Source: Anderseniella sp. Alg231-50 (GTDB lineage: Bacteria > Pseudomonadota > Alphaproteobacteria > Rhizobiales > Aestuariivirgaceae). From it: a stretch of DNA of 64,000 nucleotides. The notes under the pieces are model-generated. The model did no database searches. It was given only the letters and a program-made list of their open reading frames with translations, and had not been told where the DNA came from. The translations under genes and the position numbers were made by a program. The stretch is taken from NCBI RefSeq assembly GCF_900149695.1, contig NZ_LT703003.1:558001-622000 (forward strand). Direction: 5' to 3'. Shown here piece by piece: positions 1-8,801 of this stretch; position 1 is the first letter of the stretch, and each line of letters starts with the position of its first letter.

Positions 1-2757
1 TCAGCCATGCTCGGATGCCTCCTGGATGGCCGCCATCACCTTGTCCGGAGTGGCCGGCAGATGCCGCACACTGGCACCTGTTGCATCGCGGATGGCATTA
101 AGGATCGCAGGTGCCGTGGGGATCAGCACATGCTCGCCCAGCCCCTTTGCCCCATAAGGCCCGTGCGGGTCCGGCACCTCGACAATGATCGATGTAACCG
201 GCGGCATGTCACCGATGGTGGGGATCAGGTAGTCATGCAGGTTCTCGGTCCGGCCCGGCTGGAAATCCTCCATCAGCGCCATGCCGATGCCCTGTGCCAC
301 GCCGCCCTCGATCTGGCCCTCCACCAACAGGGGATTGATCGCCCTGCCCACATCATGGGCCGCGGTCAGGCGATCCAGCGCGACGGTGCCAAGCCGTGTA
401 TCGACGGTCAGTTCAATCATCTGCGCGCCATAGCCAAACACGGCGTATGGCGAACCCTGCCCGTTTTCATCCAGGGGTGTTGTGGGCGGGTCATAGGTTT
501 CTTCCGCCCTGAAGACATAGCCTTCGTCATCTGATGCAAGTGCGGCCAGGTCAATCCTGCGTTCGCTGTCGCCGTCGCTGATGACCAGAGCCTGGCCTTC
601 AACGCTGATCGACGCCCCATCAGTCACGTTGGCATGGCGCAGAATAGTGGCGCGCAAGGCTTCACCGGACAATCTGGTGGCATTGCCGGACACGAATGTC
701 TGGCGCGAGGCGGATGTCTTGCCCGCATCCGGTGTGATGGCGGTGTCGGCTGACTGCAGGAAGATGGTGTCTGCCGGCACGCCCAGCGCATCGGCTGCAA
801 TCTGTGCCATCACCGTGCTGGCCCCCTGACCGATGTCCACCGCACCCTGATGCAGGACGATGCGACCATCGCCGGTCACACCGATTTTCATGGTGGAGGG
901 ATTGGGCAGGGAGGTGTTGCCGCAGCCGTACCAGCAGGTGCCCAGTCCAACGCCCTTGCGCACATGCGACCCGGTGGCGTTGAAATCAACCACCCGTTGC
1001 CGGGCCTGTTCCCAAGAAGTCTGCAATGCTTCCAGGCAATCCCTGATGCCGACACCGGATGCGAACACCTGGCCGGTTGCGGTCGGCAAGCCATCATCAA
1101 GCGCGTTGATCAACCGGAACTCCAGCCTGTCGATACCGGCCGCGTCGGCCAGTTCGTCGAAAACGCACTCCTGGGCTATTGCCGACTGCGGCACGCCGAA
1201 GCCGCGGAAGGCCCCCGAAGGCGAACAGTTAGTGTGCACTGCAATCGAGTGGGCGCGATAGTTGGCTATGTGAAACGGGCCGGATGCGTGCACCGGCACG
1301 CGGTTGGCCACGGTCGGACCCCAGCTCGCATAGGCACCGGTGTTGAAATAGCCCTTGAAATCAAACCCGGTAATGCGGCCTTCGCTGTCACAGCCCGCCC
1401 TGAGCCTGATCTCGCTGGGATGGCGCTTGGTGGAAGACCGCATGGATTCCTGGCGCGTATAGACAATGCCGCACGGCCGGTTCAGTTTCCAGGCGGCAAG
1501 CGCGATAAACGGCTGCATTGAGATATCCAGCTTCGAGCCGAAGCCACCGCCGCAGGCCGTCGGCACAATGCGAACCCGGTCAACGTCCAGGTCCATGATC
1601 GCGGCCATGGCGTCCCTGTCCATGTGCGGGGCCTGGGTAGAGGCATGAATTGCAATCGTATCACCGTCACGGACCGCCCAGCCTGCTTCCGGCTCGATAT
1701 AGGCATGCTCGATAAACGGCGTGGAGAAACTGCGCTCGACGATATGGGCGGCCTCGTCCAGACCGGCAGGCACATCGCCTTTGTGCACCAGGCCTTCCAC
1801 CATGACATTGCCGGCGCGGGCCTCATGCACGAGCGGCGCATCTACGGCCATTGCATCTGCACAGACAAGCACAGCCGGCAGTTCCTGCCATGAAACCGGA
1901 AAATCCTCGATGTGCAGGCCCGCAACGGTGTCGGCGTCACCCACCACCATGGCAACAGCTTCGCCGCGATAGCGGGCTTCGGTTTCTGCGAACACCGGCT
2001 GATCGGCGAACTGCGGAATGACACCGTGCTGGTTGATGCCGGGAATGTCGGCGGCCGTCATCACTGCATCAATGCCTGGATGGCCTGCAATGAACCGGTC
2101 GACGTCACCGATCCGGAATGCCGCGCGATGATATGGCGAGCGGATGATTTTCACCATCAGGGCGCCGGCGGGAATGGCGTCTGCGCCAAACTGTTCGTGT
2201 CCGTCGACCTTCGGGGTCCCGTCAACCCTGCGCATCGGCTTTCCGACCACCTGCCGGGTAGTATCCACCGGCGACACGGTGTTTGAGCCTGCCGCAAACA
2301 ACACCGCATCGATGATCTTTGCGTATCCGGTACAGCGGCACAGCACACCGCCCAGTGCGTCTTCGACTTCAGTCCTTTCTGGTGTGGCGGAAGACGCCAG
2401 CAGTGCTGCAGCGCTCATCAGCATGCCCGGCGTGCAGATGCCGCACTGGGCCGCACCAAACTGCAGGAATGCATCCTGCAGCCTGCTCAGGCTGCCATTG
2501 CTGCTCAGGCCTTCAATGGTGGTGATGTCAGTGCCGCTCACCTGGCCGACTGCCGTCAGACAGGCACACACCGGCTCGCCGTCCACCAGCACCGTGCAGG
2601 CGCCGCAGTCACCTGCGTCACAGCCGACCTTGGTTCCGGGCAGGTCAAACTCGTCCCGCAACACACCCGACAGGCGTTTGTAGGGCGCACTGGTGACGAC
2701 GGCCTTGTTGCCATTGATAGTCAGTTTCGTGACCGGCGGCGGCACATGGCGGTTCAT
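1..2757 (-). CDS. Molybdenum hydroxylase, fused [2Fe-2S] and molybdopterin subunit (xanthine dehydrogenase family)
   Basis: Large subunit of a xanthine dehydrogenase/aldehyde oxidase-type enzyme that hydroxylates a substrate with water-derived oxygen. Residues 1-150 carry the plant-type [2Fe-2S] domain (C46, C51, C54, C64/C66) and the second cluster domain (QCGIC at 104-108, LCRC at 139-142). A molybdopterin-binding region follows, with GGGFGSK and GAFRGFG motifs and a C-terminal GLGE whose Glu matches the family's catalytic base. The ATG at 2757 is preferred over an in-frame one 18 bp upstream because it overlaps the stop of the FAD gene as ATGA, indicating translational coupling. The Fe-S and Moco parts are fused while the FAD subunit is separate. 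The substrate cannot be named, and no XdhC-type maturation gene is in view. The stop codon is the first base triplet of the window. Confidence 0.88.
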   Translation of the reverse strand: MNRHVPPPVTKLTINGNKAVVTSAPYKRLSGVLRDEFDLPGTKVGCDAGDCGACTVLVDGEPVCACLTAVGQVSGTDITTIEGLSSNGSLSRLQDAFLQFGAAQCGICTPGMLMSAAALLASSATPERTEVEDALGGVLCRCTGYAKIIDAVLFAAGSNTVSPVDTTRQVVGKPMRRVDGTPKVDGHEQFGADAIPAGALMVKIIRSPYHRAAFRIGDVDRFIAGHPGIDAVMTAADIPGINQHGVIPQFADQPVFAETEARYRGEAVAMVVGDADTVAGLHIEDFPVSWQELPAVLVCADAMAVDAPLVHEARAGNVMVEGLVHKGDVPAGLDEAAHIVERSFSTPFIEHAYIEPEAGWAVRDGDTIAIHASTQAPHMDRDAMAAIMDLDVDRVRIVPTACGGGFGSKLDISMQPFIALAAWKLNRPCGIVYTRQESMRSSTKRHPSEIRLRAGCDSEGRITGFDFKGYFNTGAYASWGPTVANRVPVHASGPFHIANYRAHSIAVHTNCSPSGAFRGFGVPQSAIAQECVFDELADAAGIDRLEFRLINALDDGLPTATGQVFASGVGIRDCLEALQTSWEQARQRVVDFNATGSHVRKGVGLGTCWYGCGNTSLPNPSTMKIGVTGDGRIVLHQGAVDIGQGASTVMAQIAADALGVPADTIFLQSADTAITPDAGKTSASRQTFVSGNATRLSGEALRATILRHANVTDGASISVEGQALVISDGDSERRIDLAALASDDEGYVFRAEETYDPPTTPLDENGQGSPYAVFGYGAQMIELTVDTRLGTVALDRLTAAHDVGRAINPLLVEGQIEGGVAQGIGMALMEDFQPGRTENLHDYLIPTIGDMPPVTSIIVEVPDPHGPYGAKGLGEHVLIPTAPAILNAIRDATGASVRHLPATPDKVMAAIQEASEHG

Positions 2758-3605
2758 GAATGGTCCTCCACACACGCAGCAAGCGCCCGGCGCACGCCTT
2801 CAAGTGCCGCATCGAGCCGGTAGCCGGCGGGCGCGCGCACATCGTCAATCGGCGACAGGCCATCGAGATGGCGGGCTTCCGGGACTGACTGAATATCCGA
2901 CGGGCTGGCGCCCATCAGGTCATTTTCAAGGCTGGACAAGCGCTGCGCCACGACCGAACACGCTCCCACACTGACGGCGGCAGCCTTGATGAGGCCAGTG
3001 CTATCCAGTTCGAGGCGCGCTGCAACCATGGCGATGGAGATAACCAGATAGCGCCGGGCGCCGAGTTTGAAAAACGCCGACGAACCCTGCGCGCTGCTGT
3101 CGGGAATGAAAATGCCCGTGACAATCTCATCCGGGCGACGTGCGGTCCGGCGGTTACCCTGCAGAAACTCGCCCAACCCCATTCGCCGGGTCTTGCGCAC
3201 CGAGGCCAGTTCAACTTCCGCATCCAGAACCAGCAGCGCAGGTACGCCGTCAGCCGCGGGCGAGGCATTGCAGATATTGCCGACAATGGTTGCCCGGTTC
3301 TGTATCTGGACGGAGCCCACTTCAAGGGCGGCCTGCTTCAGGCAATCGAATGATTGCGGCAGGAAATCTGCACGCACCAGTTGTGTCCAGGTGGCAAGCG
3401 CGCCGATGCGCCAGCCTGCCTCGTCATCGTCGCGGGAAACGCCCTGCAAGCCTTCTATACAGGAAATATCCAGCACCGGGCCGGCAACCGGACCTTCGCC
3501 AAGGCCGGGATAGAAGTCGGTTCCGCCGGCAAGCATAACCCAAGCATCAGTAGCCAGAAGCTCAATCGCCTCTTTCACCGACGTGGGTTGTGCGTAGCTC
3601 TCCAT
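2754..3605 (-). CDS. FAD-binding subunit of the molybdenum hydroxylase (CoxM/CutM type)
   Basis: Medium subunit that would carry FAD and pass electrons from the [2Fe-2S] clusters to an acceptor. The N-terminal AGGTDFYPGL matches the AGGTDL-type FAD pyrophosphate loop, and a central segment around TIVGNICNASPAAD matches the second flavin-binding motif of the family. At 283 aa it has the usual CoxM length. It is the first gene of a two-gene minus-strand operon and overlaps the large subunit by 4 bp. A plausible sigma-70-type promoter lies directly upstream. The identity of the family is secure; the substrate of the complex is not. Confidence 0.87.
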   Translation of the reverse strand: MESYAQPTSVKEAIELLATDAWVMLAGGTDFYPGLGEGPVAGPVLDISCIEGLQGVSRDDDEAGWRIGALATWTQLVRADFLPQSFDCLKQAALEVGSVQIQNRATIVGNICNASPAADGVPALLVLDAEVELASVRKTRRMGLGEFLQGNRRTARRPDEIVTGIFIPDSSAQGSSAFFKLGARRYLVISIAMVAARLELDSTGLIKAAAVSVGACSVVAQRLSSLENDLMGASPSDIQSVPEARHLDGLSPIDDVRAPAGYRLDAALEGVRRALAACVEDHS

Positions 3606-3630
3606 GCCTGCCCTTTTTGTTTGTACACTA

Positions 3631-3660
3631 ATGATAGGACCGGTTTTGAAACAGAGTCAA
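3631..3660 (-). promoter_or_regulatory. Putative sigma-70 promoter of the molybdenum hydroxylase operon
   Basis: On the minus strand, TTGACT (3655-3660) and TATCAT (3631-3636) are separated by 18 bp, about 25 bp upstream of the FAD-subunit ATG. The fit to the -35/-10 consensus is good, but this is only a sequence match. Confidence 0.45.
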
Positions 3661-3847
3661 TCGCTGTCTTTCGGGATGCAGAAAACCGCGGAACCGACGG
3701 CGAGCAGAAGCCATGCCGCATTATTTGCCGGATTTTCCGAAGGAGGAATGCCGTTTATGTGGGCTATCCCACATTCTGATGGCTGAAAGACTGGCATAGT
3801 GGGGACGGCATGGGGCAGTTGCGACTTTCGAGACGGAGCGCCAACCT

Positions 3848-4018
3848 GTGAAGGACACCGCCGAACAGACCGACACATTCGAGAACGCCTACCCGAAGTA
3901 TCCGTTCTCCGAACTGGTCAGACTATCGCTCAAGCTAACAGGTTGTCTGGTCGCCCATTGCAGCAAGGCAGGGCGGACAAAGGTCGCGCATCCGCGGGTT
4001 TTCACGAACACACGTTGA
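3848..4018 (+). CDS. Possible 56-aa small protein upstream of the peroxidase
   Basis: A GTG-initiated ORF preceded by CGGAG at a 9-10 nt distance. It encodes an acidic N-terminus (KDTAEQTDTFENAYPKYPF) followed by a leucine-rich stretch with Cys-x4-Cys (LTGCLVAHCSK). It ends 3 bp before the AGGAGG of the cytochrome c peroxidase gene, so the two could be co-translated. I do not recognise the family. It could be a genuine small protein, a decayed N-terminus, or chance. Confidence 0.3.
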   Translation: MKDTAEQTDTFENAYPKYPFSELVRLSLKLTGCLVAHCSKAGRTKVAHPRVFTNTR

Positions 4019-4032
4019 TCAGGAGGTTAAAA

Positions 4033-5103
4033 ATGAAATTTCGGGTCCAAAGACAAACCGTTCTTGCAGCTTTGGTTCTTGTGGCGCTTGGCACCGGTCA
4101 GGCGCTGGCAGACAACTCTGTAACACCGTCCAATGACCGAAGCGCCTGGCCTGAAGGTACACCGCGCAGCGATGCCGCCGTGGATCTTGGAAGGTACCTG
4201 TTTTTTGACCCGCGTCTTGTGCTTTCACAGGACCAGTCCTGTGCGAGCTGTCACAGCCCGCATGCCGGATATGCCGACAGTGTGGCGCTCGACCTTACCG
4301 GGCACAAAGGATGGAAGCGCGCCAAGCGCAACTCGCCAACCATCTACAATCTGAGCGATGCGCCGGTTGTCCACTGGGACGGGCGCACACCGGCGGGTCA
4401 ATGCCTGACGGCTGAAGACACCGGGATTGAAACCTGTCTGGAACCCCTGGAGGCCCAGGCGTTCAAATCCATGCGCTCGCGCAAGGTCTACAAGGGTTTC
4501 CTGCCGAAGGTGAAGGCCGAGCCTGCCTATCAGGAGATGTTCAAACAGGCCTTTCCACCCAAAGGCGAAGTCACGCACCTGAACCTGGCGCTGGCCATCG
4601 CTGCGTTCGAGCGCACGCTTGTCAGCAACGACTCCGCCTATGACAAGTACAAGGCCGGCGACCGGTCGGCCCTGTCAATTGAGGCCCAGCGCGGACTGGC
4701 GATCTACGAAGGCAAGGGAAACTGCACGGCCTGTCACAGCGGCCCGCATCTGACCGACTGGCAGTTTCACAATATCGGAGTCGACAGCGACGATGACGGT
4801 CGCGGCGCGAAAATGAAGACCGAAGATGAAAAGGCACAGTTCCGTGGTGCATTCAAAACGCCCGGACTGCGCAACGTGGCCCTGACCGCACCTTACATGC
4901 ACAACGGCTCGATCGGCACGCTTGAAGGTGTGGTGGAGTTCTACGACCGTGGCGGTGACCGCGATGCCAACCTGTCGCCTTTGATCGAACCCCTGGGCCT
5001 GACCGACCGTGAGAAATGGGACCTCGTAGCGTTCCTCAATTCACTTACCCATACGCTCAAGGTTCAGGTTCCGGATATTCCGGGGCTGGCAAGCAAGCAA
5101 TGA
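4033..5103 (+). CDS. Diheme cytochrome c peroxidase / MauG-family protein
   Basis: Periplasmic diheme enzyme of the bacterial cytochrome c peroxidase family, which reduces hydrogen peroxide with electrons from cytochrome c. A signal peptide (residues 1-26, ending QALA) precedes the protein. Two c-type heme sites are present: C70-A-S-C73-H74 and C231-T-A-C234-H235. A conserved APYMHNGS segment (M289) fits the methionine ligand of the high-potential heme in peroxidases rather than the tyrosine of true MauG. The 356-aa length is normal. The ATG at 4033 has AGGAGG 7 bp upstream, so the longer in-frame extension back to 3799 is unlikely to be translated. It is divergent from the molybdenum hydroxylase operon, with no clear functional link. 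Confidence 0.9.
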   Translation: MKFRVQRQTVLAALVLVALGTGQALADNSVTPSNDRSAWPEGTPRSDAAVDLGRYLFFDPRLVLSQDQSCASCHSPHAGYADSVALDLTGHKGWKRAKRNSPTIYNLSDAPVVHWDGRTPAGQCLTAEDTGIETCLEPLEAQAFKSMRSRKVYKGFLPKVKAEPAYQEMFKQAFPPKGEVTHLNLALAIAAFERTLVSNDSAYDKYKAGDRSALSIEAQRGLAIYEGKGNCTACHSGPHLTDWQFHNIGVDSDDDGRGAKMKTEDEKAQFRGAFKTPGLRNVALTAPYMHNGSIGTLEGVVEFYDRGGDRDANLSPLIEPLGLTDREKWDLVAFLNSLTHTLKVQVPDIPGLASKQ

Positions 5104-5153
5104 CACAAGGTGCATTGGCGGTGTCAGCGCTCCCGCGCTGATGCGGCCCATAG

Positions 5154-5190
5154 CGGTCTTTCGTTTGTCGCGCAGCGAACGACGGGAGCG
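5154..5190 (+). repeat. Intergenic repeat family 3, copy A
   Basis: The core CTTTCGT-n-TGTCGCGCAGCGAACG recurs on the same strand at about 47031-47056. Here it follows the peroxidase gene and lies about 180 bp before the cyclase gene. A second GCAGCGAAC occurs at about 5215. Such short GC-rich elements often sit at the edges of accessory genes. Confidence 0.5.
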
Positions 5191-5367
5191 AGCCCAACCA
5201 AGACGTTCACTGCGACGCAGCGAACTTCAGCTCTGAGCCCATTGCAGACGTCTATTGAGATGCAACCGATGTCCGCTTTGTGCCAATAAGAGACTCTCAC
5301 CAGTTACATCTAGACCGTAGCTTTTGAAGCCTATTGTCTCTAACGTTTCAGCCAGGAGGAACTGCGC

Positions 5368-7092
5368 GTGGAACGAAGGCTGTGTGCCATACTTGCCGCT
5401 GATGTCGTTGGCTATTCCAAGCTGATGGGTGAAGATGAAGAGGCAACGCTGACTCACCTAAAAGCACATAGATCTGAGTTGTTTGAACCGTGTGTTGTCG
5501 AGCACAGTGGCCGCATTATCAAACTGATGGGTGACGGTACGCTGGTAGAGTTTTCCAGTGTCGTCGAAGCGGTGAAATGTGCGGTCGCCATTCAATCAGC
5601 ACAGGCCATCGCCGATGGCCCGATCCGACTACGCATAGGCATTAATCTCGGCGACATCATTGTCGAAGGTGACGACATCTATGGGGACGGCGTCAATATA
5701 GCTGCGAGAATTGAACCCCTCGCCGACCCGGGCGGCATTGTGTTGAGCGCGTTCGCCTACCAGCAGGTTGAGCGCAAAGTAGATTTTGCCTTCGAAGACG
5801 CAGGCGAGCATCGCCTGAAGAACATTGATAGCCCGATTCAGGTTTACCGGGTTGCCCTGGATACTGGCGAAAACAGGCAGACAGAGGAACTTGAGGCCCC
5901 TGTACAAACCAATCGACCTTCCATTGCGGTTTTGGCGTTCGACAACATGTCTGATGATCCTGAGCAGGAGTATTTTTCAGATGGAATCAGCGAGGACATT
6001 ATCACCGAGCTGAGCCGCTTTCAGGACCTCTTTGTGATCGCGCGCAATTCCTCATTCTCTTACAAGGGAGCATCGACGAAGGTTCAGGAGATCGGCGAGA
6101 ATCTTGGCGTTGAATATGTGGTCGAGGGAAGCGTCCGCAAGGCCGGAAACAGGATCCGCGTGACTGTGCAGCTCGTGGAGGCAGCGACGGGAAATCACAT
6201 ATGGGCCGAGCGTTACGACCGGGAACTGGAGGACATTTTCGACCTTCAAGACGAGATCACACAGGCCATCGTGACGATGCTCCCATTTCGCCTGCGCACG
6301 ATGCTGGCTGAGAATGTCAGAACCAAACGGAGCGACAACCTGACAGCGGTCGATTGCTTTATGCGGGCACGCTGGTTAGGTCATAAGACCGCAGAGGGGG
6401 TCCGTGACGAAGTGCTGGATCTTCTTTCCCGGGCGATTGCAATTGACCCCGATTATGCGCCTGCTTATGCGCTGATGGCCGATTTACATGCTTACAGCGT
6501 TTATACGTTCAGCCCCCTTGGCGACGACCCAACCATCGCAGCGCGTCAATACATTGAACAAGCGCTCAAGTTGGGGGGAGATGATCATTATGTCCACGCC
6601 AAGGCAGCCCACGTTTACCTAAGCTGCGGTCTGCACGATCACGCTCAGACCCATGCAGAACGGGCAGTGGCGCTTAACCCAAACGAAATTGAAGGACTGC
6701 TAGTCCGAGGCTTCGTCACAAGCTATACAGGTGATCCCGGTCAAGGGGTCATACTTTTGAAGCAGGCGCTTGACCACAATCCCCTCGCACCAGACTCAGA
6801 CTACGAAATGCTTGCGGAAACATATTACCTTCTTGGTGAGTATGACGGAGCCATTAAGCTTTACCAGCGTTGGCGGGACCCACCCATACACATGTACACT
6901 CACCTGGCGGCCTGCCATGCCCAACTGGGCCAGTTGGAAGCCATGCGCCATGCTGCAACGATATTCAACAAAAGGCGCCCTGAGGGTTCCGATTTCTCGT
7001 TCTATGCTTCGGCCCATGCGCGGCTCTGCAAACAGCCAGTACAGGCCGACCACTGGCTTGATGGGTATCGGAAGGCTGGCCTGATTGATTGA
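5368..7092 (+). CDS. Class III adenylate/guanylate cyclase with TolB-like and TPR regions
   Basis: Predicted cytoplasmic nucleotide cyclase making cAMP or cGMP. The N-terminal cyclase domain (about 1-165) keeps the two metal-binding aspartates (D12, D56), K52 before GDG, and the transition-state pair N110/R114, so it should be active. Residues about 185-310 match the TolB-like amino-terminal fold common in this family (AVLAFDNMSDDPEQEYFSDG). The remainder (about 340-570) is TPR-like, with repeated Ala-rich helices and NPNE motifs. The GTG start at 5368 has AGGAGGA 7 bp upstream. No membrane segment is seen. Base composition is lower in GC than its neighbours, and the gene is monocistronic between two intergenic repeat types, suggesting an acquired module. 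Confidence 0.88.
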   Translation: MERRLCAILAADVVGYSKLMGEDEEATLTHLKAHRSELFEPCVVEHSGRIIKLMGDGTLVEFSSVVEAVKCAVAIQSAQAIADGPIRLRIGINLGDIIVEGDDIYGDGVNIAARIEPLADPGGIVLSAFAYQQVERKVDFAFEDAGEHRLKNIDSPIQVYRVALDTGENRQTEELEAPVQTNRPSIAVLAFDNMSDDPEQEYFSDGISEDIITELSRFQDLFVIARNSSFSYKGASTKVQEIGENLGVEYVVEGSVRKAGNRIRVTVQLVEAATGNHIWAERYDRELEDIFDLQDEITQAIVTMLPFRLRTMLAENVRTKRSDNLTAVDCFMRARWLGHKTAEGVRDEVLDLLSRAIAIDPDYAPAYALMADLHAYSVYTFSPLGDDPTIAARQYIEQALKLGGDDHYVHAKAAHVYLSCGLHDHAQTHAERAVALNPNEIEGLLVRGFVTSYTGDPGQGVILLKQALDHNPLAPDSDYEMLAETYYLLGEYDGAIKLYQRWRDPPIHMYTHLAACHAQLGQLEAMRHAATIFNKRRPEGSDFSFYASAHARLCKQPVQADHWLDGYRKAGLID

Positions 7093-7156
7093 ACGAAATG
7101 GAGAACAATGTCCGCAGCGGGTCACAAGCGGACATTCGTGCATCCATGGTCCGTGG

Positions 7157-7215
7157 TCGTTTTGTCCGCTAAGTTGCCGTTCATGCCAGTCGCAGCGAAA
7201 TTCCGCTTTCTGCCC
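7157..7215 (+). repeat. Intergenic repeat family 2, copy A
   Basis: Begins CGTTTTGTCCGC and continues with GCC-TT-ATGC-AG-CGCAGC. By eye it matches about three quarters of the positions of 50337-50395 on the same strand. It lies downstream of the cyclase gene just as copy B lies downstream of the ferric-reductase-like gene. Confidence 0.5.
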
Positions 7216-7357
7216 TCTCCCGCCATTGACTGCACTGCAGCAACTTTCCTGACCAACCTCAAGTTCATTGCGGTTGTCCCCAGGCCATACGAAAGTCTCG
7301 CAGATGTTGAGGCAGCGGCTTGTCTTCATGGCAACCGGATTATTGACACGTGGGCGT

Positions 7358-7385
7358 TGAACCATATCCCGACTGGTTTCGTTAA
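7358..7385 (+). promoter_or_regulatory. Putative sigma-E (RpoE/ChrR) promoter of the FAD-DUF1365-Cfa operon
   Basis: TGAACC (7358-7363), 16 bp, CGTTAA (7380-7385). This differs by one base in the -35 from the sites at 10822 and 18152 and has identical spacing. It lies about 70 bp before the first start codon. The motif fits the ECF11-type consensus known from Rhodobacter sphaeroides sigma-E targets (TGATCC -35). Confidence 0.7.
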
Positions 7386-7457
7386 TAGACGCGGAACAAG
7401 AACAAACAAGTCACCGGTTACCCGGTCCGATGTGCCTGTACCGGGAGTTGTATGCAC

Positions 7458-8801
7458 ATGAATAGACTTTCCATTGCTGTTATCGGGTCCGGCATTTCGG
7501 CCTTGTCAGCAGCCTGGCACCTGTCGCGGCATCATCACGTGACGGTTTTCGAACGGAACGGGCGGCTGGGCGGCCATTCAAACACTGTCGACGTAAACAC
7601 CGGCGACGGCTCAGTGCGGGTCGACACCGGCTTCATTGTCTTCAACCCGGCGAGCTATCCGAACCTGGTGGCACTGTTTGACCACCTGGGTGTGGACACA
7701 CCGGAAACCAACATGACCTTCTCAGCATCGCTCGACGATGGTGGGTATGAGTATTCCGGCAGTGGGCCCCGCGGCCTGTTCGGCCAGATGTCAAATGTCG
7801 CGTCGCCCAGGCACTGGCGCATGATTGCCGATATATCCCGTTTCTTCAAACAGGCCGCCGCGGACGCACCTGGCATTGATCACTCGGTGTCTCTGGGCAC
7901 CTGGCTGAAACAGAACAGGTATAGCGAAGCCTTTGTGCACAACCACCTGACACCGATGGCCGCTGCAATCTGGTCGACCCCGTCGGCCGATGTGCTGGAC
8001 TTTCCTGCCGCCAGCTTCATGCGGTTCTTCGCCAATCACGGCCTGCTGAAGGTGCGCAACCGGCCCAGCTGGCGCACCGTCGCCGGCGGCTCCAGGCAGT
8101 ATGTCCAGAAACTGGTTGCCCAAGCGCAGTTCAAGGTACGCACGAACAGTGGAATTACCGGGGTGTCCAGGATGCCGGACGGCGTTACAATCACAGATTG
8201 TCATGGCGGACAGCACAAGTTCGACCATGTGGTGATCGGAACCCATGCCGACGAGGCCCTGGCCATGCTGGATGATGCGGATGCAACGGAGAGCAACCTG
8301 CTTGGCAAGTTCGGCTATTCGGAAAACCTCGCCGTTCTGCATACCGACCCTGTCCAGATGCCGAAGCGACGCAGGCTGTGGTCAAGCTGGAATTATATTG
8401 AGCGGCCTGATGAAGCGGGGGAAAACCAGCTGACCGTTTCATACTGGATGAACTCGCTGCAGCCGTTGAGGACAGATACCGACCTGTTCGTTACACTAAA
8501 CCCCGCAGGCACAGTTGAACCCGCCAGTGTCCTGAGGCAGTTCAATTATACCCACCCGGTGTTCAATACAGCGGCCATGGACGCCCAGCAGGATTTGTGG
8601 GATCTGCAGGGCCGGCGCCGGACATGGTTCTGCGGCAGCTATTTCGGTTACGGGTTCCATGAGGACGCGCTGCAGTCCGGCCTTGCCGTGGCAGAAGACC
8701 TGACCGGCTGTCCAAGGCCCTGGGTGGTGGAAAACCCGTCGGGCAGGATACATCGCAAATCGCCCGCGTTGCCGGAACCTGTCCGTGAGGCGGCGGAATG
8801 A
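7458..8801 (+). CDS. FAD-dependent amine-oxidase-like oxidoreductase
   Basis: Flavoprotein with an N-terminal Rossmann dinucleotide motif (VIGSGISALSAAW) and the ERNGRLGGHS segment typical of amine oxidase/phytoene desaturase-like proteins, 447 aa. The substrate is not known from sequence. The constant linkage to DUF1365 and cyclopropane-fatty-acid-synthase-like genes in proteobacteria suggests it oxidises or desaturates a modified membrane fatty acid. The ATG at 7458 lies 10 bp after GGGAG; an in-frame ATG at 7452 is only 4 bp away and less likely. The gene is first in a three-gene operon joined by two ATGA overlaps, behind a sigma-E-type promoter. R. sphaeroides sigma-E controls similar genes. 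Confidence 0.85.
   Translation: MNRLSIAVIGSGISALSAAWHLSRHHHVTVFERNGRLGGHSNTVDVNTGDGSVRVDTGFIVFNPASYPNLVALFDHLGVDTPETNMTFSASLDDGGYEYSGSGPRGLFGQMSNVASPRHWRMIADISRFFKQAAADAPGIDHSVSLGTWLKQNRYSEAFVHNHLTPMAAAIWSTPSADVLDFPAASFMRFFANHGLLKVRNRPSWRTVAGGSRQYVQKLVAQAQFKVRTNSGITGVSRMPDGVTITDCHGGQHKFDHVVIGTHADEALAMLDDADATESNLLGKFGYSENLAVLHTDPVQMPKRRRLWSSWNYIERPDEAGENQLTVSYWMNSLQPLRTDTDLFVTLNPAGTVEPASVLRQFNYTHPVFNTAAMDAQQDLWDLQGRRRTWFCGSYFGYGFHEDALQSGLAVAEDLTGCPRPWVVENPSGRIHRKSPALPEPVREAAE

Larger units (their letters stand above)
3606..4032. other. Intergenic region between molybdenum hydroxylase operon and cytochrome c peroxidase
   Basis: A 427-bp divergent region. It holds the minus-strand promoter of the hydroxylase operon at its left end. 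In the middle (3757-3774) is a perfect 7-bp inverted repeat, ATGTGGG-ctat-CCCACAT, which looks like an operator. A possible short ORF (3848-4018) follows, then a strong AGGAGG ribosome site (4021-4026) for the peroxidase gene. No larger gene is supported. Confidence 0.6.
7093..7457. other. Intergenic region with hairpin, repeat and sigma-E promoter
   Basis: A 365-bp gap. A perfect 9-bp inverted repeat, AATGTCCGC (7107-7115) with GCGGACATT (7128-7136), follows the cyclase stop and may act as its terminator, though no T-run follows. The family 2 repeat occupies 7157-7215. The sigma-E-type promoter at 7358-7385 and a GGGAG ribosome site at 7443-7447 serve the next gene. Confidence 0.6.
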
